Notes under the pieces: model-generated | Databases searched by the model: none | Told to the model about the DNA's origin: nothing | Seen by the model: only the letters and a program-made list of their open reading frames with translations | From: a virus | Length of the DNA stretch: 38,103 nucleotides | Direction: 5' to 3' (one strand) | Virus record (IMG/VR): IMGVR_UViG_3300046809_000255 | Coordinates: 1 to 38,103 of that record | In this document: positions 7,846-16,961 of the stretch, in pieces | Position numbering within the stretch: the stretch's first letter is position 1 | Layout: the number at the start of each line of letters is the position of its first letter | Position numbers and translations under genes: made by a program

Positions 7846-8446
7846 GGGAGTCACTTCGAACCCCGCGCTCGAGGCGTGGGCCGCACGCAGCATCCACGAG
7901 ACGCTGCTGCCATCCGGCACGTGGGTCAAGGTCAAGGTGCCGGACCCGGAGGTCCTGCTGCGCGGCGATGCGCTGCCGATGGAACTCGTCGCCGTCGCCC
8001 GGAAGTACGCTTCCAAGGGCATCGACACCGACGAGCTCGGCGAGGACGAGCTGCTGGAGTACGTCGCCTTCACCCGCGAACTGGCGGCGCAGACGGTCCG
8101 CGCAATCCGGCTGAACGGCGAGTCCAGCGAATGGACCGAGCAGAACCTGCACGCAGCCGACCTCGACTACATCGAGCCCGAGGACATCGAGGCGCTGCGC
8201 ATGATCGCCTTCCGCCGCAGCACCCCGGCCATCGTGACTGCCCAGACGCGGGCAATCGCGGGCGCGCTGTCCTCGTTCGACGTCGAGTCCGTCAGGCAAC
8301 GGGAGGCGGGCGGCACCGTAGATGCCTACCGCGACTTTCGTGGAGTCGGACCGGGCGCTGAGCCTGGCGCTGACGGCGCGGACGTTCGGGCAGAGGCCGA
8401 GCGAGATGATCCAGCTCCCCGACCCCGTCGTCGCGCTCGTGGTTGA
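7838..8446 (+). CDS. Tail assembly chaperone, short (gpG-like) form
   Basis: This 202-residue acidic, helical protein comes directly before the tape measure region, in the position of lambda gpG. Such proteins bind the tape measure and guide tube assembly and are absent from the finished virion. The conserved-looking part is residues 1-165 (VKVKVPDPEVLLRG, DELGEDELLEYVAFTRELAA). The last 35 residues are Pro/Arg/Ala-rich and overlap another frame, as expected for a gene read mainly through a frameshift. The start is uncertain: TTG 7838 lacks a spaced ribosome binding site. An alternative is a start coupled to the mini-ORF at 7813. Confidence 0.75.
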   Translation: MARGVTSNPALEAWAARSIHETLLPSGTWVKVKVPDPEVLLRGDALPMELVAVARKYASKGIDTDELGEDELLEYVAFTRELAAQTVRAIRLNGESSEWTEQNLHAADLDYIEPEDIEALRMIAFRRSTPAIVTAQTRAIAGALSSFDVESVRQREAGGTVDAYRDFRGVGPGAEPGADGADVRAEAERDDPAPRPRRRARG

Positions 8447-8549
8447 CGAGGCGCTCGCCCTGCGCCTGATGGGTGCCGGCCAGGACGAGTCAGGCCCGGA
8501 CCCGGTAACGGGCGTCTCCGTGGCTCCCGAGAGCGCATATGACGACTGA
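8322..8549 (+). CDS. Tail assembly chaperone, frameshifted (gpT-like) extension
   Basis: This frame overlaps the end of the gpG-like gene and carries the usual T-domain pattern: RTFGQRPSEMIQLPDP followed by a hydrophobic helix (VVALVVDEALALRLMG). The RPSE motif is typical of the second part of GT fusion proteins in many siphoviruses. It has no convincing ribosome binding site at ATG 8322, and a TAG closes the frame just upstream, so it is most likely reached by a +1 shift from the gpG-like frame at 8336-8341. The fusion would be about 236 residues. It overlaps the next gene by 11 bp. Confidence 0.7.
   Translation: MPTATFVESDRALSLALTARTFGQRPSEMIQLPDPVVALVVDEALALRLMGAGQDESGPDPVTGVSVAPESAYDD
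8333..8341 (+). promoter_or_regulatory. Candidate +1 programmed frameshift site (GAC TTT CGT)
   Basis: In the gpG-like frame the codons are GAC-TTT-CGT. A Phe tRNA on TTT can slip forward one base onto TTC and resume at GTG in the gpT-like frame. The same UUU-CGU core is the known +1 site of influenza A virus PA-X. The gpT-like frame is open only from 8322 on, so the shift must lie in the overlap, where this is the best site seen. Confidence 0.6.
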
Positions 8550-8925
8550 GACGTGGTACGACCCCACGCCCATCCTGCAGGCTGCGGCGGGCGCGTTCGA
8601 CCATTCCTGTGACCAGGTGGTAGCGGCAGTCGCAGCCGCGGAGCCGCATATCACCGGGCGACTGGCTGCCGGGTACAGGATCGCCGCGCTGCCCGGTGGC
8701 GAGACGCTCTGGTGGGCGGGCATCACCAACCCGGTCGTCTACGCCCGCCCGGTCGAGCGCGGCGCATGGATGCGCAACGCTCCCGGCCCGCACATGCGCG
8801 GTAACCAGCGTGTCAAGAAGACGGTCCAGTCGCTCTACGGTCCCGCGATGCGCGCGGCGATGCCGGCCGGCTTTAAGGCCAGAAGGACGACTGTCCGAGC
8901 CCGGAAAGTGACGCTTCGATCATGA
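8539..8925 (+). CDS. Tail-module protein between chaperone and tape measure, 128 aa
   Basis: This is a 128-residue protein of unknown function. Its first half is helical (PILQAAAGAFDHSCDQVVAA). Its second half is more basic and ends in RTTVRARKVTLRS. The segment EPHITGRLAAGYRIA followed by strands faintly recalls HK97 gp10-type tail-completion proteins, but the match is weak. It overlaps the chaperone frame by 11 bp and the tape measure start by 4 bp, so it is translated with them. Confidence 0.6.
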   Translation: MTTETWYDPTPILQAAAGAFDHSCDQVVAAVAAAEPHITGRLAAGYRIAALPGGETLWWAGITNPVVYARPVERGAWMRNAPGPHMRGNQRVKKTVQSLYGPAMRAAMPAGFKARRTTVRARKVTLRS

Positions 8926-10943
8926 CCGACGCCGTTGGCGGCAGCCTGTGGAAGGTGGGTGTCGATACCTCCGCCGTCGAGAAGGGGCTGTCCAGCACCG
9001 CCTCCAAGTCTCAGGCGATGGGCAAGCAGGTCGGCGGGACCTTCGACACCCTCAAGGGCAAGATCGGCGGCCTGGCGACCTCGCTCAAGGCTCCGCAGAT
9101 CAGCAGCGGCCTGCTGCAGGGCGTCGGCCTGGGTGCCGGGCTGATCGCCTTCAATGCGGTCGGCACGGCCATCTCCAGCGTCGTCAGCTTCATGGGCGAT
9201 GCAGTTCAGGCGGCCAAGGAGGACCAGCTCAGCGTCGACCACCTGACCACGTCGCTGAATGCCAACGTCCCCGGCTGGAAGACATCGCAGGGTGCCATCG
9301 ACGACTTCATCACGAGCGGCCAGAAGCTCGCCTTCACCGACGACGACATCCGCAGCTCGATCTCGCAGTTGGTGGCGCGCACGCACGACGTCAAGCAGGC
9401 GATGGATCTCACTCGACTGGCGATGGATGCTGCCAGGTTCAAGGGGCTCGATCTCGTCGATACGTCGATGGCCCTCGGCAAGGTCTTCTCGGGCAACGTC
9501 CAGTCCGCCAAGCGGCTCGGCTTCGTGATCGACAAGAACGCCACCAGTACGCAAGCGCTGGCGGAGATCCAAAAGGCAGCTGCGGGGCAGGCCGACACGT
9601 ATGCCAAGTCGGCCGTGGGCCAGGCGGCGATCGTGCAGGACAAATGGAAGGAGACGCAGGAGAAGATCGGCCGCGGGCTATCGGCCCTGCAGGGCGTCGG
9701 CACCAGCGTCATGGGCATCGTGGTGGACGCGGTCAGCGGACTGATCGACAAGATCGGCAACCTCGGCTCGGCGTTCAATGACCTGCACCGCCTCCTCGAT
9801 CCGGCTCTCGGCGTCACGCAGGACATGGAGGCGGCCATCCGCAAGCAGGCCGAGGCGCTCGGCGTCGACGCAGATGCCGCCGTGGCCTTCTACGAGACGC
9901 AGCAGAAGGCCACCGAGATCGCGAAGCAGAACGCCCAGGCGCTGCAGGACCAGGCCATCGCGGCCGAGATCGCGGCCAACCCGAACGAGACGCTCTACAC
10001 CGTGCAGCAGAAGCTCGGCGTGGCGATGGAGGACGTGATCCGCGTATCGAACGGGATCATCACTCCAATGACCGACTCTGCCGACGCAACGCAGCGGGCG
10101 GCCAACATCAGCCAGGCCGCTGCCGGCGTGGTGAACCAGTACGCCGCGTCGGTCGATGCCAGCACCGCGGCTACCGACAAGCAGGCTGCCGCCGCCCAGG
10201 CGTACCACGACCGGATGGTGGAGATGCAGTTGAGTCTCCAGGACGCCAACACCGCGCAGAACATCTACAACAACACGCTCGGCAGCGGCAGTCAGACGCT
10301 CACCAACACCGTGGTGCGCAACTACAGCGCAGCGTGGCGGGCCATCACCGGCGGCGCAAAGAAGACGCGCGATGAGACGACCACCTACCTCGGCCAGATC
10401 CCGGTCTTTGCTGCCCGGAAGTTCGCCGGCGGGCTGCCGCTCATCAAGTCGGCGATCGCGGCGTACCAACTGGCCATCACCGAGCCGGTCTCGAAGGCCA
10501 AGCAGATCGCGACCATCCAGGCCGAACTGACGAGCAAGAACCTGCAGAAGAACCTGAAGTCCCACAACCCGCAGATCCGTGCAGACGCGCAGGCGCTGGT
10601 CACTTGGCTGAAGGCGAAGCTCGCCGAGTTGAACGGCACCATCACGATCACCAGCCGCGTGGTCCAAGGCGCCCCGAACTACATCGGGCCGGGCGGGCAG
10701 GGCTCCTCGGGCGGGAACGCCAATCCGAGCGCGTCGACCATGAGGTTCAGCCTGCCACCCGGCGGCGGTGCGTCCAACAACTCGCAGACGGTGCACCACA
10801 CGTTCGGCCCGATCACCGTCAACGGCAGCGGGCTGAGTCCCGAGGCTGCTGGGGCGCTCGGCGCGGGTATCGGCGATCGACTCGCCGGCGTGGTCGTCGA
10901 GCTCGGCCGCATGCGCACGCTGCCGATCGGGAGGCCGGCGTGA
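8922..10943 (+). CDS. Tape measure protein
   Basis: This 673-residue protein is mostly helical, with Gln/Ala/Lys-rich coiled-coil stretches. It has the TMP-type N-terminus (TSAVEKGLSSTASKSQAMGK) and a hydrophobic patch (GLGAGLIAFNAVGTAISSVVSF, about 70-91). The middle (IDDFITSGQKLAFTDDDIR and following) matches the conserved part of many actinophage tape measures. The C-terminus has a Gly/Ser-rich linker and a last beta-like segment. It sets tail length, about 100 nm by the usual ratio. Unlike many it is short and shows no obvious lytic domain. It ends in a GTGA overlap with the next tail gene. Confidence 0.92.
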   Translation: MTDAVGGSLWKVGVDTSAVEKGLSSTASKSQAMGKQVGGTFDTLKGKIGGLATSLKAPQISSGLLQGVGLGAGLIAFNAVGTAISSVVSFMGDAVQAAKEDQLSVDHLTTSLNANVPGWKTSQGAIDDFITSGQKLAFTDDDIRSSISQLVARTHDVKQAMDLTRLAMDAARFKGLDLVDTSMALGKVFSGNVQSAKRLGFVIDKNATSTQALAEIQKAAAGQADTYAKSAVGQAAIVQDKWKETQEKIGRGLSALQGVGTSVMGIVVDAVSGLIDKIGNLGSAFNDLHRLLDPALGVTQDMEAAIRKQAEALGVDADAAVAFYETQQKATEIAKQNAQALQDQAIAAEIAANPNETLYTVQQKLGVAMEDVIRVSNGIITPMTDSADATQRAANISQAAAGVVNQYAASVDASTAATDKQAAAAQAYHDRMVEMQLSLQDANTAQNIYNNTLGSGSQTLTNTVVRNYSAAWRAITGGAKKTRDETTTYLGQIPVFAARKFAGGLPLIKSAIAAYQLAITEPVSKAKQIATIQAELTSKNLQKNLKSHNPQIRADAQALVTWLKAKLAELNGTITITSRVVQGAPNYIGPGGQGSSGGNANPSASTMRFSLPPGGGASNNSQTVHHTFGPITVNGSGLSPEAAGALGAGIGDRLAGVVVELGRMRTLPIGRPA

Positions 10944-13900
10944 TCCAGCGCACGTTCACCTGCACGAAGGACACGCGCCTCGTCAACAACTCGGGCACCT
11001 TCTCGGGCAACGGCCAGGGGCCGACGCTCTCGTGCGGGCTCATCTCGGGCAACCAGACGCGGTCGGAACTGGAGATGCAGCTCGACTTCACGGGCGCCAT
11101 CACCGTGTCCCAGGCGCTCCTCCGGATGATGGCGACCGTCCACTGCGGGGCGTTCGGCGGCAACGTCATCTTCGTGGTCGAGGAATCAGCGACCGGCTTC
11201 CAGGAGGGCAGCTACGCCGGCGAATGCGATTCGAGCACCTCCAACGCCGAGAAGTGGCCCGGCCAGACGACGGTCACCACCAATCGCGCCGTCTACAACC
11301 ACAACCCCGCCGATGGCGACCTGGTCACGGTCGACCTCACCGCGATGGTCGAAGCGGCCCGCGTCGCCGGCAAGAAGAAGATCCGGCTGGTGCTGTTCGC
11401 CTCCGACGGCACTGGCGCTCATGACGAGTCCAACAGCGCCCGGTTCGTCGGCTTCTGGTCCGTGCAGGGCAAGAACTACAAGCCGCGCATCGAGGCGGTG
11501 CTGGACGACACCTACGCGCCTGACGCGCCATCCGACGTCGCCCCGGTCACCACGAACTACCAGGCGCAGGGCCAGGCGGCGACCCGCGTGGATACCTCCT
11601 TCATCGTCACCGGGCGCTTCACCGAGCAGGCCGTGGCGGGCAAGCCCGCGCCATCGCTCAACGCCTCGCAGTTCCAGCTCTACAACCAGTACGCCGCAGA
11701 CGGTGGAGGCGGGTCGGTCACGGGCGGCACGAAGCTCATCGACACCGTGAAGAGCAACTATCCGACCGGCTCGCTGGACATCGCCCACCCGGTAACCATC
11801 ACGTCACCGGTCGGCGCCGAGGTTCGCGGGCGGATCCGGGTCCAGGGGAACAACGGCAAGTGGTCGCCGTGGACTCTGATCGCGGCGATGCGGCTGATCC
11901 CCAACAACCGCCCGACCGCGCCGACGAGCCTGTCGAGCGATTCGCTGTGGACGCTCTACAGCGGCCACCACAACGACCCGGACGCCAACTCGAGCATGAG
12001 CGGCGTCGAGACCCAGGTGGTCATCGAGAGTGCCAGCGGCTTCGAGATGATCCAGAACACGACCTCGTACCACGAGGACATCGGCGACTCGAAGACGGGC
12101 AAGTACACGACGTTCACCGGCACGGGCATGGACCTGATCGGCGGTGGCACCAACTTCACGATCGGCGCCAGCGGCCGCACGCTCGCAGCCGGGGAGCGAC
12201 CGCAGCGGCGCCATCGCACCGTCGACCAGTTCGGTGCCGTCGGTGCCTGGTCCGCGTGGGTGGCCGGCGTGGTCGGGTCGGGCACGTTGCCGACCGCCAT
12301 CCCCGACCCGAGTGCCAAGCAGGACGACCTCACGCCGCTCCTGGGTGCGAGCTATTCGGAGGCGATCACCGGGATGATCGTCGAGGCCTACGGCTCCAAC
12401 GACCTCACGCAGCTGCTCTGGCAGCCCGCCGAGAAGGTGGTCGCATCGGTGACGTCGGCGACCCGCGAGTACGGCACGAACAGCGCCGGCGTGCCGCTCC
12501 AGTGGGGCCAGCCGCTCTGGATACGGGCCGCGGTGAGGGTGGCGAGCACAGGCGGGCTGACCGGCTGGACGGACCTCTCGTTCGTTGACCTGAACAGCCT
12601 CCCCAACGCGCCAACGCTGTCGATCGATGGCTCGACGGTCGGCAACGACGGGATCCTGCGGGTCGGCTCATTGGCGCCGCGGATCAACATGCCCTTCTCG
12701 GACCCGGATCTTCCCGGCGATTCCCCGTCGAAGCAGATCGCCACGGTCACCACGCCGGGCGGCGTCGCGGTCTACTCGGCCACCGCAACGTCGGGCATCG
12801 AGGCCTTCGCGGACATTCCGACGTCCGCGGGGCTCGCGTGGGAGACGCCCTACGTGGCGTCGGGCCAGTACGCCGATACGTCAGGCCAGACCGGGCCGGT
12901 CGGGTTCCTGGCGTTCACGACGCACCGCCCACCGTCGCTGGCGCTCGGCACCGCGCCGGTTGCAGCTGACCCGACGCCGACGCTCAACTGGACGCCCACC
13001 TTCTATGGCGGGGCGACGCAGAAGGGCTACCAGGTCGTCATCACCGACGTGACCGGCGGCGGCTCGGACCAGGTGTTCGACTCCGGGTTCGTCGCCGACA
13101 CCGCCGCTACGTCCTACGTTGTACCGGCCTACGAGCTCGTCACCGGGCGGTCCTACCAGGCAGCGGTCACGATCACCGACACGCTCGGGATCGCGGCAAC
13201 GCTGAACGGCATCACGATCGTCCTCTTTACCGGGTCGGCGGCCTTCTCGATGACCGCCACCGCCCACCTTACGGTCACCGACGCGCTGCCGACGGATACG
13301 TTCACCCGCTCCGTCACGGACGGCTGGGGCACGGCGACGAGCGGTTCGGTCTGGAGCCTGCTCAACCACCCCGAGGACTTCGATACGACCGGGACTACGG
13401 GCACGATCGCTCTGTCCACGGCTGGCGCGACCCGCAAGTCACGGCTGATCGGGCCGAACTATTCGTCCATCACCGCGCTCGCCGAGGTCAAGGCGGACAA
13501 GCTCGCCGTCGGCGGCACGATCACGGCGGCGCTCGCGGTGGTGAGCATCGACCTGTCGAACGCTTGTCGGGCCGAACTCGTCATGAATACCGACCAGACG
13601 ATGGACCTCAAGATCGTGCAGATCAACGCCGGCAGCCGGGCCATCCTGGCCACCTTCCGCACCGCGTTGACGCATACGGCCAACCAGTTCTACTGGATCA
13701 AGGTCAACACCGCGCCCGGGCAGACGACCGGCGGTCCGTGGACCTCGTTCGTCCAGGCGAAGGCTTGGCAGGACGGCATGGGCGAGCCCGGCAGTTATCA
13801 GGTCTCGGCGCAGGCGAACCTCGCCGCCGGATCGACCGGGCCGAACAACTTCACGAGCGGCAGCGTCGGCCTCGACGGGCTAGCCGGGTCCGGCATCACG

Positions 13901-13951
13901 AACGCGCCCGTCCTGTTGACCTGGGACGCCCTTTCCTCGACCAGCCCATAG
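10940..13951 (+). CDS. Large multidomain tail-tip or adhesin protein, 1003 aa
   Basis: The GTG at 10940 overlaps the tape measure stop and sets the start. Residues 1-190 resemble a DNRLRE-like beta sandwich (KDTRLVNNSGT, LVTVDLTAMVEAA). The centre holds several fibronectin-III or Ig-like units, with boundaries near YAPDAPSDVAP, NAPTLSIDGSTVG and HRPPSLALGTAP. The C-terminal 220 residues (DTFTRSVTDGWGTA onward) look like a concanavalin/LamG-type carbohydrate-binding fold. Such a set suits a tail-tip fibre that binds cell-surface glycans. It takes the place of the usual distal tail protein directly after the tape measure, so it may also carry that role. Confidence 0.75.
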   Translation: MIQRTFTCTKDTRLVNNSGTFSGNGQGPTLSCGLISGNQTRSELEMQLDFTGAITVSQALLRMMATVHCGAFGGNVIFVVEESATGFQEGSYAGECDSSTSNAEKWPGQTTVTTNRAVYNHNPADGDLVTVDLTAMVEAARVAGKKKIRLVLFASDGTGAHDESNSARFVGFWSVQGKNYKPRIEAVLDDTYAPDAPSDVAPVTTNYQAQGQAATRVDTSFIVTGRFTEQAVAGKPAPSLNASQFQLYNQYAADGGGGSVTGGTKLIDTVKSNYPTGSLDIAHPVTITSPVGAEVRGRIRVQGNNGKWSPWTLIAAMRLIPNNRPTAPTSLSSDSLWTLYSGHHNDPDANSSMSGVETQVVIESASGFEMIQNTTSYHEDIGDSKTGKYTTFTGTGMDLIGGGTNFTIGASGRTLAAGERPQRRHRTVDQFGAVGAWSAWVAGVVGSGTLPTAIPDPSAKQDDLTPLLGASYSEAITGMIVEAYGSNDLTQLLWQPAEKVVASVTSATREYGTNSAGVPLQWGQPLWIRAAVRVASTGGLTGWTDLSFVDLNSLPNAPTLSIDGSTVGNDGILRVGSLAPRINMPFSDPDLPGDSPSKQIATVTTPGGVAVYSATATSGIEAFADIPTSAGLAWETPYVASGQYADTSGQTGPVGFLAFTTHRPPSLALGTAPVAADPTPTLNWTPTFYGGATQKGYQVVITDVTGGGSDQVFDSGFVADTAATSYVVPAYELVTGRSYQAAVTITDTLGIAATLNGITIVLFTGSAAFSMTATAHLTVTDALPTDTFTRSVTDGWGTATSGSVWSLLNHPEDFDTTGTTGTIALSTAGATRKSRLIGPNYSSITALAEVKADKLAVGGTITAALAVVSIDLSNACRAELVMNTDQTMDLKIVQINAGSRAILATFRTALTHTANQFYWIKVNTAPGQTTGGPWTSFVQAKAWQDGMGEPGSYQVSAQANLAAGSTGPNNFTSGSVGLDGLAGSGITNAPVLLTWDALSSTSP

Positions 13952-13960
13952 GAGCGACCG

Positions 13961-14383
13961 ATGGCCAACATGCCGCAGTACCTCACCGACCAGCTCCTGA
14001 ACTGGCTCAAGCACACCGCCTTCGCCACGACCCCGGTGACGGGCTACCTGGCGCTGCTGACCACCGCCGGCACCTTGAGCAGCGGCGGCACGGAAGTCAC
14101 CGGTGGTTCCTACGCCCGCACCGCGATCACGATGGCGAGCGGATGGTCGGCCATCTCGACCGTCAACGGCGCCCGCCAGATGACGAACGCGGGTGACATC
14201 GTCTTCGTGACCGCCACCGCCGACTGGGCGACGAATGCATCCCCGGTCGTCGCGTGGGCGTTGATGGATGCACTGACGGTCGGGAACCGCCTCGCCTTCG
14301 GCAACTTCGATGCGCCCTTCCCAGTTCTGAACGGCCAGACCGCCAAGGTGCTCGCCGGCGCGCTGGCGCTCGCGGTGAACTGA
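13961..14383 (+). CDS. Minor tail protein, TEVTGGSYAR family, 140 aa
   Basis: The 140 residues follow a pattern common in actinophage tail modules. An N-terminal helix (YLTDQLLNWLKHTAF) is followed by YLALLTTAGTL, GGTEVTGGSYARTAIT and a Trp-containing strand (ATADWATNASPVVAWALMDA). These proteins are predicted beta sandwiches and are found next to tail fibres. The exact role is not established. A ribosome binding site (AGGAGCG) precedes the ATG. Confidence 0.72.
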   Translation: MANMPQYLTDQLLNWLKHTAFATTPVTGYLALLTTAGTLSSGGTEVTGGSYARTAITMASGWSAISTVNGARQMTNAGDIVFVTATADWATNASPVVAWALMDALTVGNRLAFGNFDAPFPVLNGQTAKVLAGALALAVN

Positions 14384-14384
14384 C

Positions 14385-15083
14385 GTGGCGATCTGGTCCT
14401 ACGCCTGGACGAGCGCGTTCGTCGCACCGAGCGCGCTTGGCGGCCTGACCGTCACCGCCGACGCCGACTCGATCGCGCTGGTGGTGGCGTGGACCGCCTC
14501 GGCGGACACGTACCACTACGAGACGCTCGTCGAGGCGCAGGTGGGCGACGACGACTGGGCTGAGATCGGGCGCGCGTTGGGCTCGTTGGCGACCTTCACC
14601 TATTACCTCGCGCCGCTGAACCAGACGGTGCGCATCCGCATCAGCGACTCGAACGGCTCGCAGTACAGCGCGACGACCGAATCGTCCGGCATCCTGGCCT
14701 TCGAGCGCTGGGCGATGACTGCGACGGACGGCGACGACGACTACATCCAGGAGCTGCGCTACGTTCGACCGCAGGAGACGACCGACCTGCCGCTCGACCA
14801 GGTCGTGATCCAGCCGCTCTCGGGCCCGGATACCGACACGCAGTTGCCGATCGTCATGACCGGCCAGTGGCAGGGCGAGCGGATCGGTTTCCAGGTGCAG
14901 ATCACGCCTGCCGACCGCTTCCTGATCGGGGTATTCCGGCGAGCCGCCATGGAGCCGCAGGGCAAGATCGCGCTCAAGGACCCGAAGGGCAACGTCTACA
15001 TCGTCCAGCTCGGCTCGTTCCAGTTGACCGACCTCGGCGCCGGGCAGCAGCTCATCAGTTTCGGCGCGATCCGGATCGCATGA
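14385..15083 (+). CDS. Baseplate or tail-tip protein with Fn3-like N-terminus, 232 aa
   Basis: It starts at GTG 14385, two bases after the previous stop. Residues 10-105 look like a fibronectin-III-type sandwich ([34 protein letters not shown]). The remainder ([20 protein letters not shown] to the C-terminal [10 protein letters not shown]) is a mixed beta domain resembling parts of distal tail or baseplate proteins. It ends in an ATGA overlap with the RyR-domain gene. Function is inferred from position. Confidence 0.62.
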   Translation: MAIWSYAWTSAFVAPSALGGLTVTADADSIALVVAWTASADTYHYETLVEAQVGDDDWAEIGRALGSLATFTYYLAPLNQTVRIRISDSNGSQYSATTESSGILAFERWAMTATDGDDDYIQELRYVRPQETTDLPLDQVVIQPLSGPDTDTQLPIVMTGQWQGERIGFQVQITPADRFLIGVFRRAAMEPQGKIALKDPKGNVYIVQLGSFQLTDLGAGQQLISFGAIRIA

Positions 15084-15460
15084 CGTCCTTGAACGAGGCG
15101 CGAGCGTGGTTCGTCTATGAAGGCGCGCGTCTCGCCGCGAAGGCCGCGAAGGCGCCGATCGTGCCGGAGGCGTGGGAGGCTCGCGAGCCCGCCTTCCGAA
15201 TGCAGTTCCTCGACGTGATCGAACGCCAGTGCGGCCCCGACCGCAGCGACGACGCGAAGGCGCTCCACGAGGACTGGGTGCGCGCCTATGAGGCGATGGG
15301 CTGGGTCTACGGACCTGTCCGTGACCGCGAGGCCAAGACGCATCCAGACATGGTCCCGTACGAAGATCTGGGCCAACTCGAGCGCGACAAGGACGCCGTG
15401 TTCGTAGCCTTGTGCGAGATCGCCCGCCAGTGGATCTACGACCTCGGGCCTGCGATATGA
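15080..15460 (+). CDS. RyR-domain protein, 126 aa
   Basis: Residues 63-110 carry a clear ryanodine-receptor (RyR) domain: [20 protein letters not shown] followed by [12 protein letters not shown]. The helical N-terminal half ([20 protein letters not shown]) matches the usual partner region in phage RyR proteins. Many phages carry such a gene but its job is unknown. Prokaryotic RyR domains have been proposed to sense nucleotide-derived ligands; I recall this rather than see it. Here it is translated with the tail-tip genes through ATGA overlaps on both sides and lies one gene away from a nucleotidyltransferase-fold protein. Confidence 0.85.
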   Translation: MTSLNEARAWFVYEGARLAAKAAKAPIVPEAWEAREPAFRMQFLDVIERQCGPDRSDDAKALHEDWVRAYEAMGWVYGPVRDREAKTHPDMVPYEDLGQLERDKDAVFVALCEIARQWIYDLGPAI

Positions 15461-16566
15461 GCCTGCCAGCGGACGCCGGGTACTCGGGTGCCGCCACCGA
15501 GGGCCACACGTACACGCGGCAGCTGCTCGTCGGTGATGTGGCGACCGGCGTGATCCTCGGCGAGGTCAAGATGGACCCCGCGAGCGCGCTCCAGGTGGGC
15601 TCCGGGCTGATCCGGCGATCGGGCACGCTCGTCATCTCCAACCAGAATGGCAACGCGCCATCGAGCGACGGGCTGATCGGCTTCGGGCGCTACTTCCTGG
15701 TCCGCTTCGGCATCCGCCAGGCGGACGGTTCGACGCTCACCTGCGACCAGCCGTGGTTGTTCCCGGATTCGTTCGCCAACGACATGGCCAATATGACCGT
15801 GACGATCGCGGTCAGCGACGGGATGCGCATCGTCTCTGCTGACGCGACGCTCGGCGCGGCATTGTTCTTCCCCGATGGCGCCCCGCTCGAGGAGGTCGTG
15901 CGAACCATCCTGGTGGCCTGCGGCGCTTCGGACGACGACGGGAACTTCGACCTCGACGCCGGCGGCGCGCACCTCAACGGCGACCACGGCTACGAGGTCG
16001 GATCCTACTTCGCGCAGATCCTCGACCAGCTGCAGCAGGACTACGCCATCGACATCTGGGCGGCGCCGCCGAACGTCTACACGCTGCGCCCCATCCCGGA
16101 CCCGACGATCGCGACACCGGTCGCCACATGGCAGCTCGGCAGGGCGGTGCGTCTGATCGGCCTCACTGAGACGTGGGTGTCCCTGGCGCGCAACCACGCA
16201 ATCGTCGACGGACTCGACCAATGGGGGAACCCGTTCACGCAGGAGGCCTTCGACCTCAACCCCGACTCGCCGGTCCGCTACGGAGCGCCCGGGGTAGGCG
16301 ACCTGGTGGTACGCGTCCGGTCCGACGGCATCACCACGCCGGCACAGGCGCTCGAAGTCGCGCAGTCCCTGCTCGTCACACGCGGCGTCCAGCGCAGCTT
16401 CGACGCCTCGGTCCCGATCGACGCTTCGCTGGACCGGCGCGACGTGGTGCGGATCGTCAACCCCTACACGTCGACCGACAGCCTCGCGATGCTGGACTCG
16501 TTTCCGTTGCCATTGGCGCCCGGGGCACAGCAGATCAGCGTGATCGAGGCACGGAGTCTGTCGTGA
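15457..16566 (+). CDS. Tail hub or baseplate protein, 369 aa
   Basis: This 369-residue protein starts by an ATGA overlap. The early part ([36 protein letters not shown]) has the pattern of DUF5047-type and hub-like minor tail proteins, where an IRRS-type segment precedes a beta barrel. It continues with a helical insertion ([32 protein letters not shown]) and a C-terminal part with many strands. Hub proteins sit under the tape measure and carry the spike. Position among tail-tip genes supports this; the family match is moderate. Confidence 0.65.
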   Translation: MSLPADAGYSGAATEGHTYTRQLLVGDVATGVILGEVKMDPASALQVGSGLIRRSGTLVISNQNGNAPSSDGLIGFGRYFLVRFGIRQADGSTLTCDQPWLFPDSFANDMANMTVTIAVSDGMRIVSADATLGAALFFPDGAPLEEVVRTILVACGASDDDGNFDLDAGGAHLNGDHGYEVGSYFAQILDQLQQDYAIDIWAAPPNVYTLRPIPDPTIATPVATWQLGRAVRLIGLTETWVSLARNHAIVDGLDQWGNPFTQEAFDLNPDSPVRYGAPGVGDLVVRVRSDGITTPAQALEVAQSLLVTRGVQRSFDASVPIDASLDRRDVVRIVNPYTSTDSLAMLDSFPLPLAPGAQQISVIEARSLS

Positions 16567-16961
16567 TCCGATCGACCTACCTGCTCCTGACCGATTTCGA
16601 GCGGCTGGAGGCGTGGTGTAAGGACGTTCACACGCTGTTCGACCGCGAGCACTTCCCGTACCTCGTCGGGTCATCCGCCGAGCGCGCTGACTACCGAGAC
16701 ATCGATCTGCGCCTGATCCTGGACGACGACGAGTTCGACCGAGACTGGCACGACCCGGTGAAGCTCCGCATCGCGAACCATGCGCTTTCAACGTGGGGAC
16801 AGCGTGAGACCGGGCTGCCGATCGACTTCCAGATCCAGCGCCAGACGCAGGCAAACGCGAGTTACCCCGGACGCCCTCGCAACCCAATGGGCGGCCGCGA
16901 CTGGCGACTCGTCACGCCGATGGGCGTGTCAGTGGACGATCCGTCGGAGCCCGCTCTATGA
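16563..16961 (+). CDS. Small nucleotidyltransferase-fold protein, 132 aa
   Basis: It starts in a GTGA overlap. The sequence has the signature of the DNA polymerase beta-like minimal nucleotidyltransferases: VGSS (36-38), then DIDLRLI with D46 and D48, and a third acid in LPIDFQI (D88). The complete triad suggests catalytic activity, that is transfer of a nucleotide to a protein, RNA or small molecule. No second substrate domain is visible. A plain tail protein would not need this, yet the gene is embedded between the hub and the tail spike with 4-bp overlaps at both ends. Alternatives are a structural reuse of the fold or a tail-carried effector. Confidence 0.7.
   Translation: MIRSTYLLLTDFERLEAWCKDVHTLFDREHFPYLVGSSAERADYRDIDLRLILDDDEFDRDWHDPVKLRIANHALSTWGQRETGLPIDFQIQRQTQANASYPGRPRNPMGGRDWRLVTPMGVSVDDPSEPAL

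Noticed and set aside
15436-16887. Open frame of 483 codons on the minus strand
   Set aside because: It is antisense to the hub and nucleotidyltransferase-fold genes and shows only Arg/Ala/Val-rich sequence without any recognisable fold.
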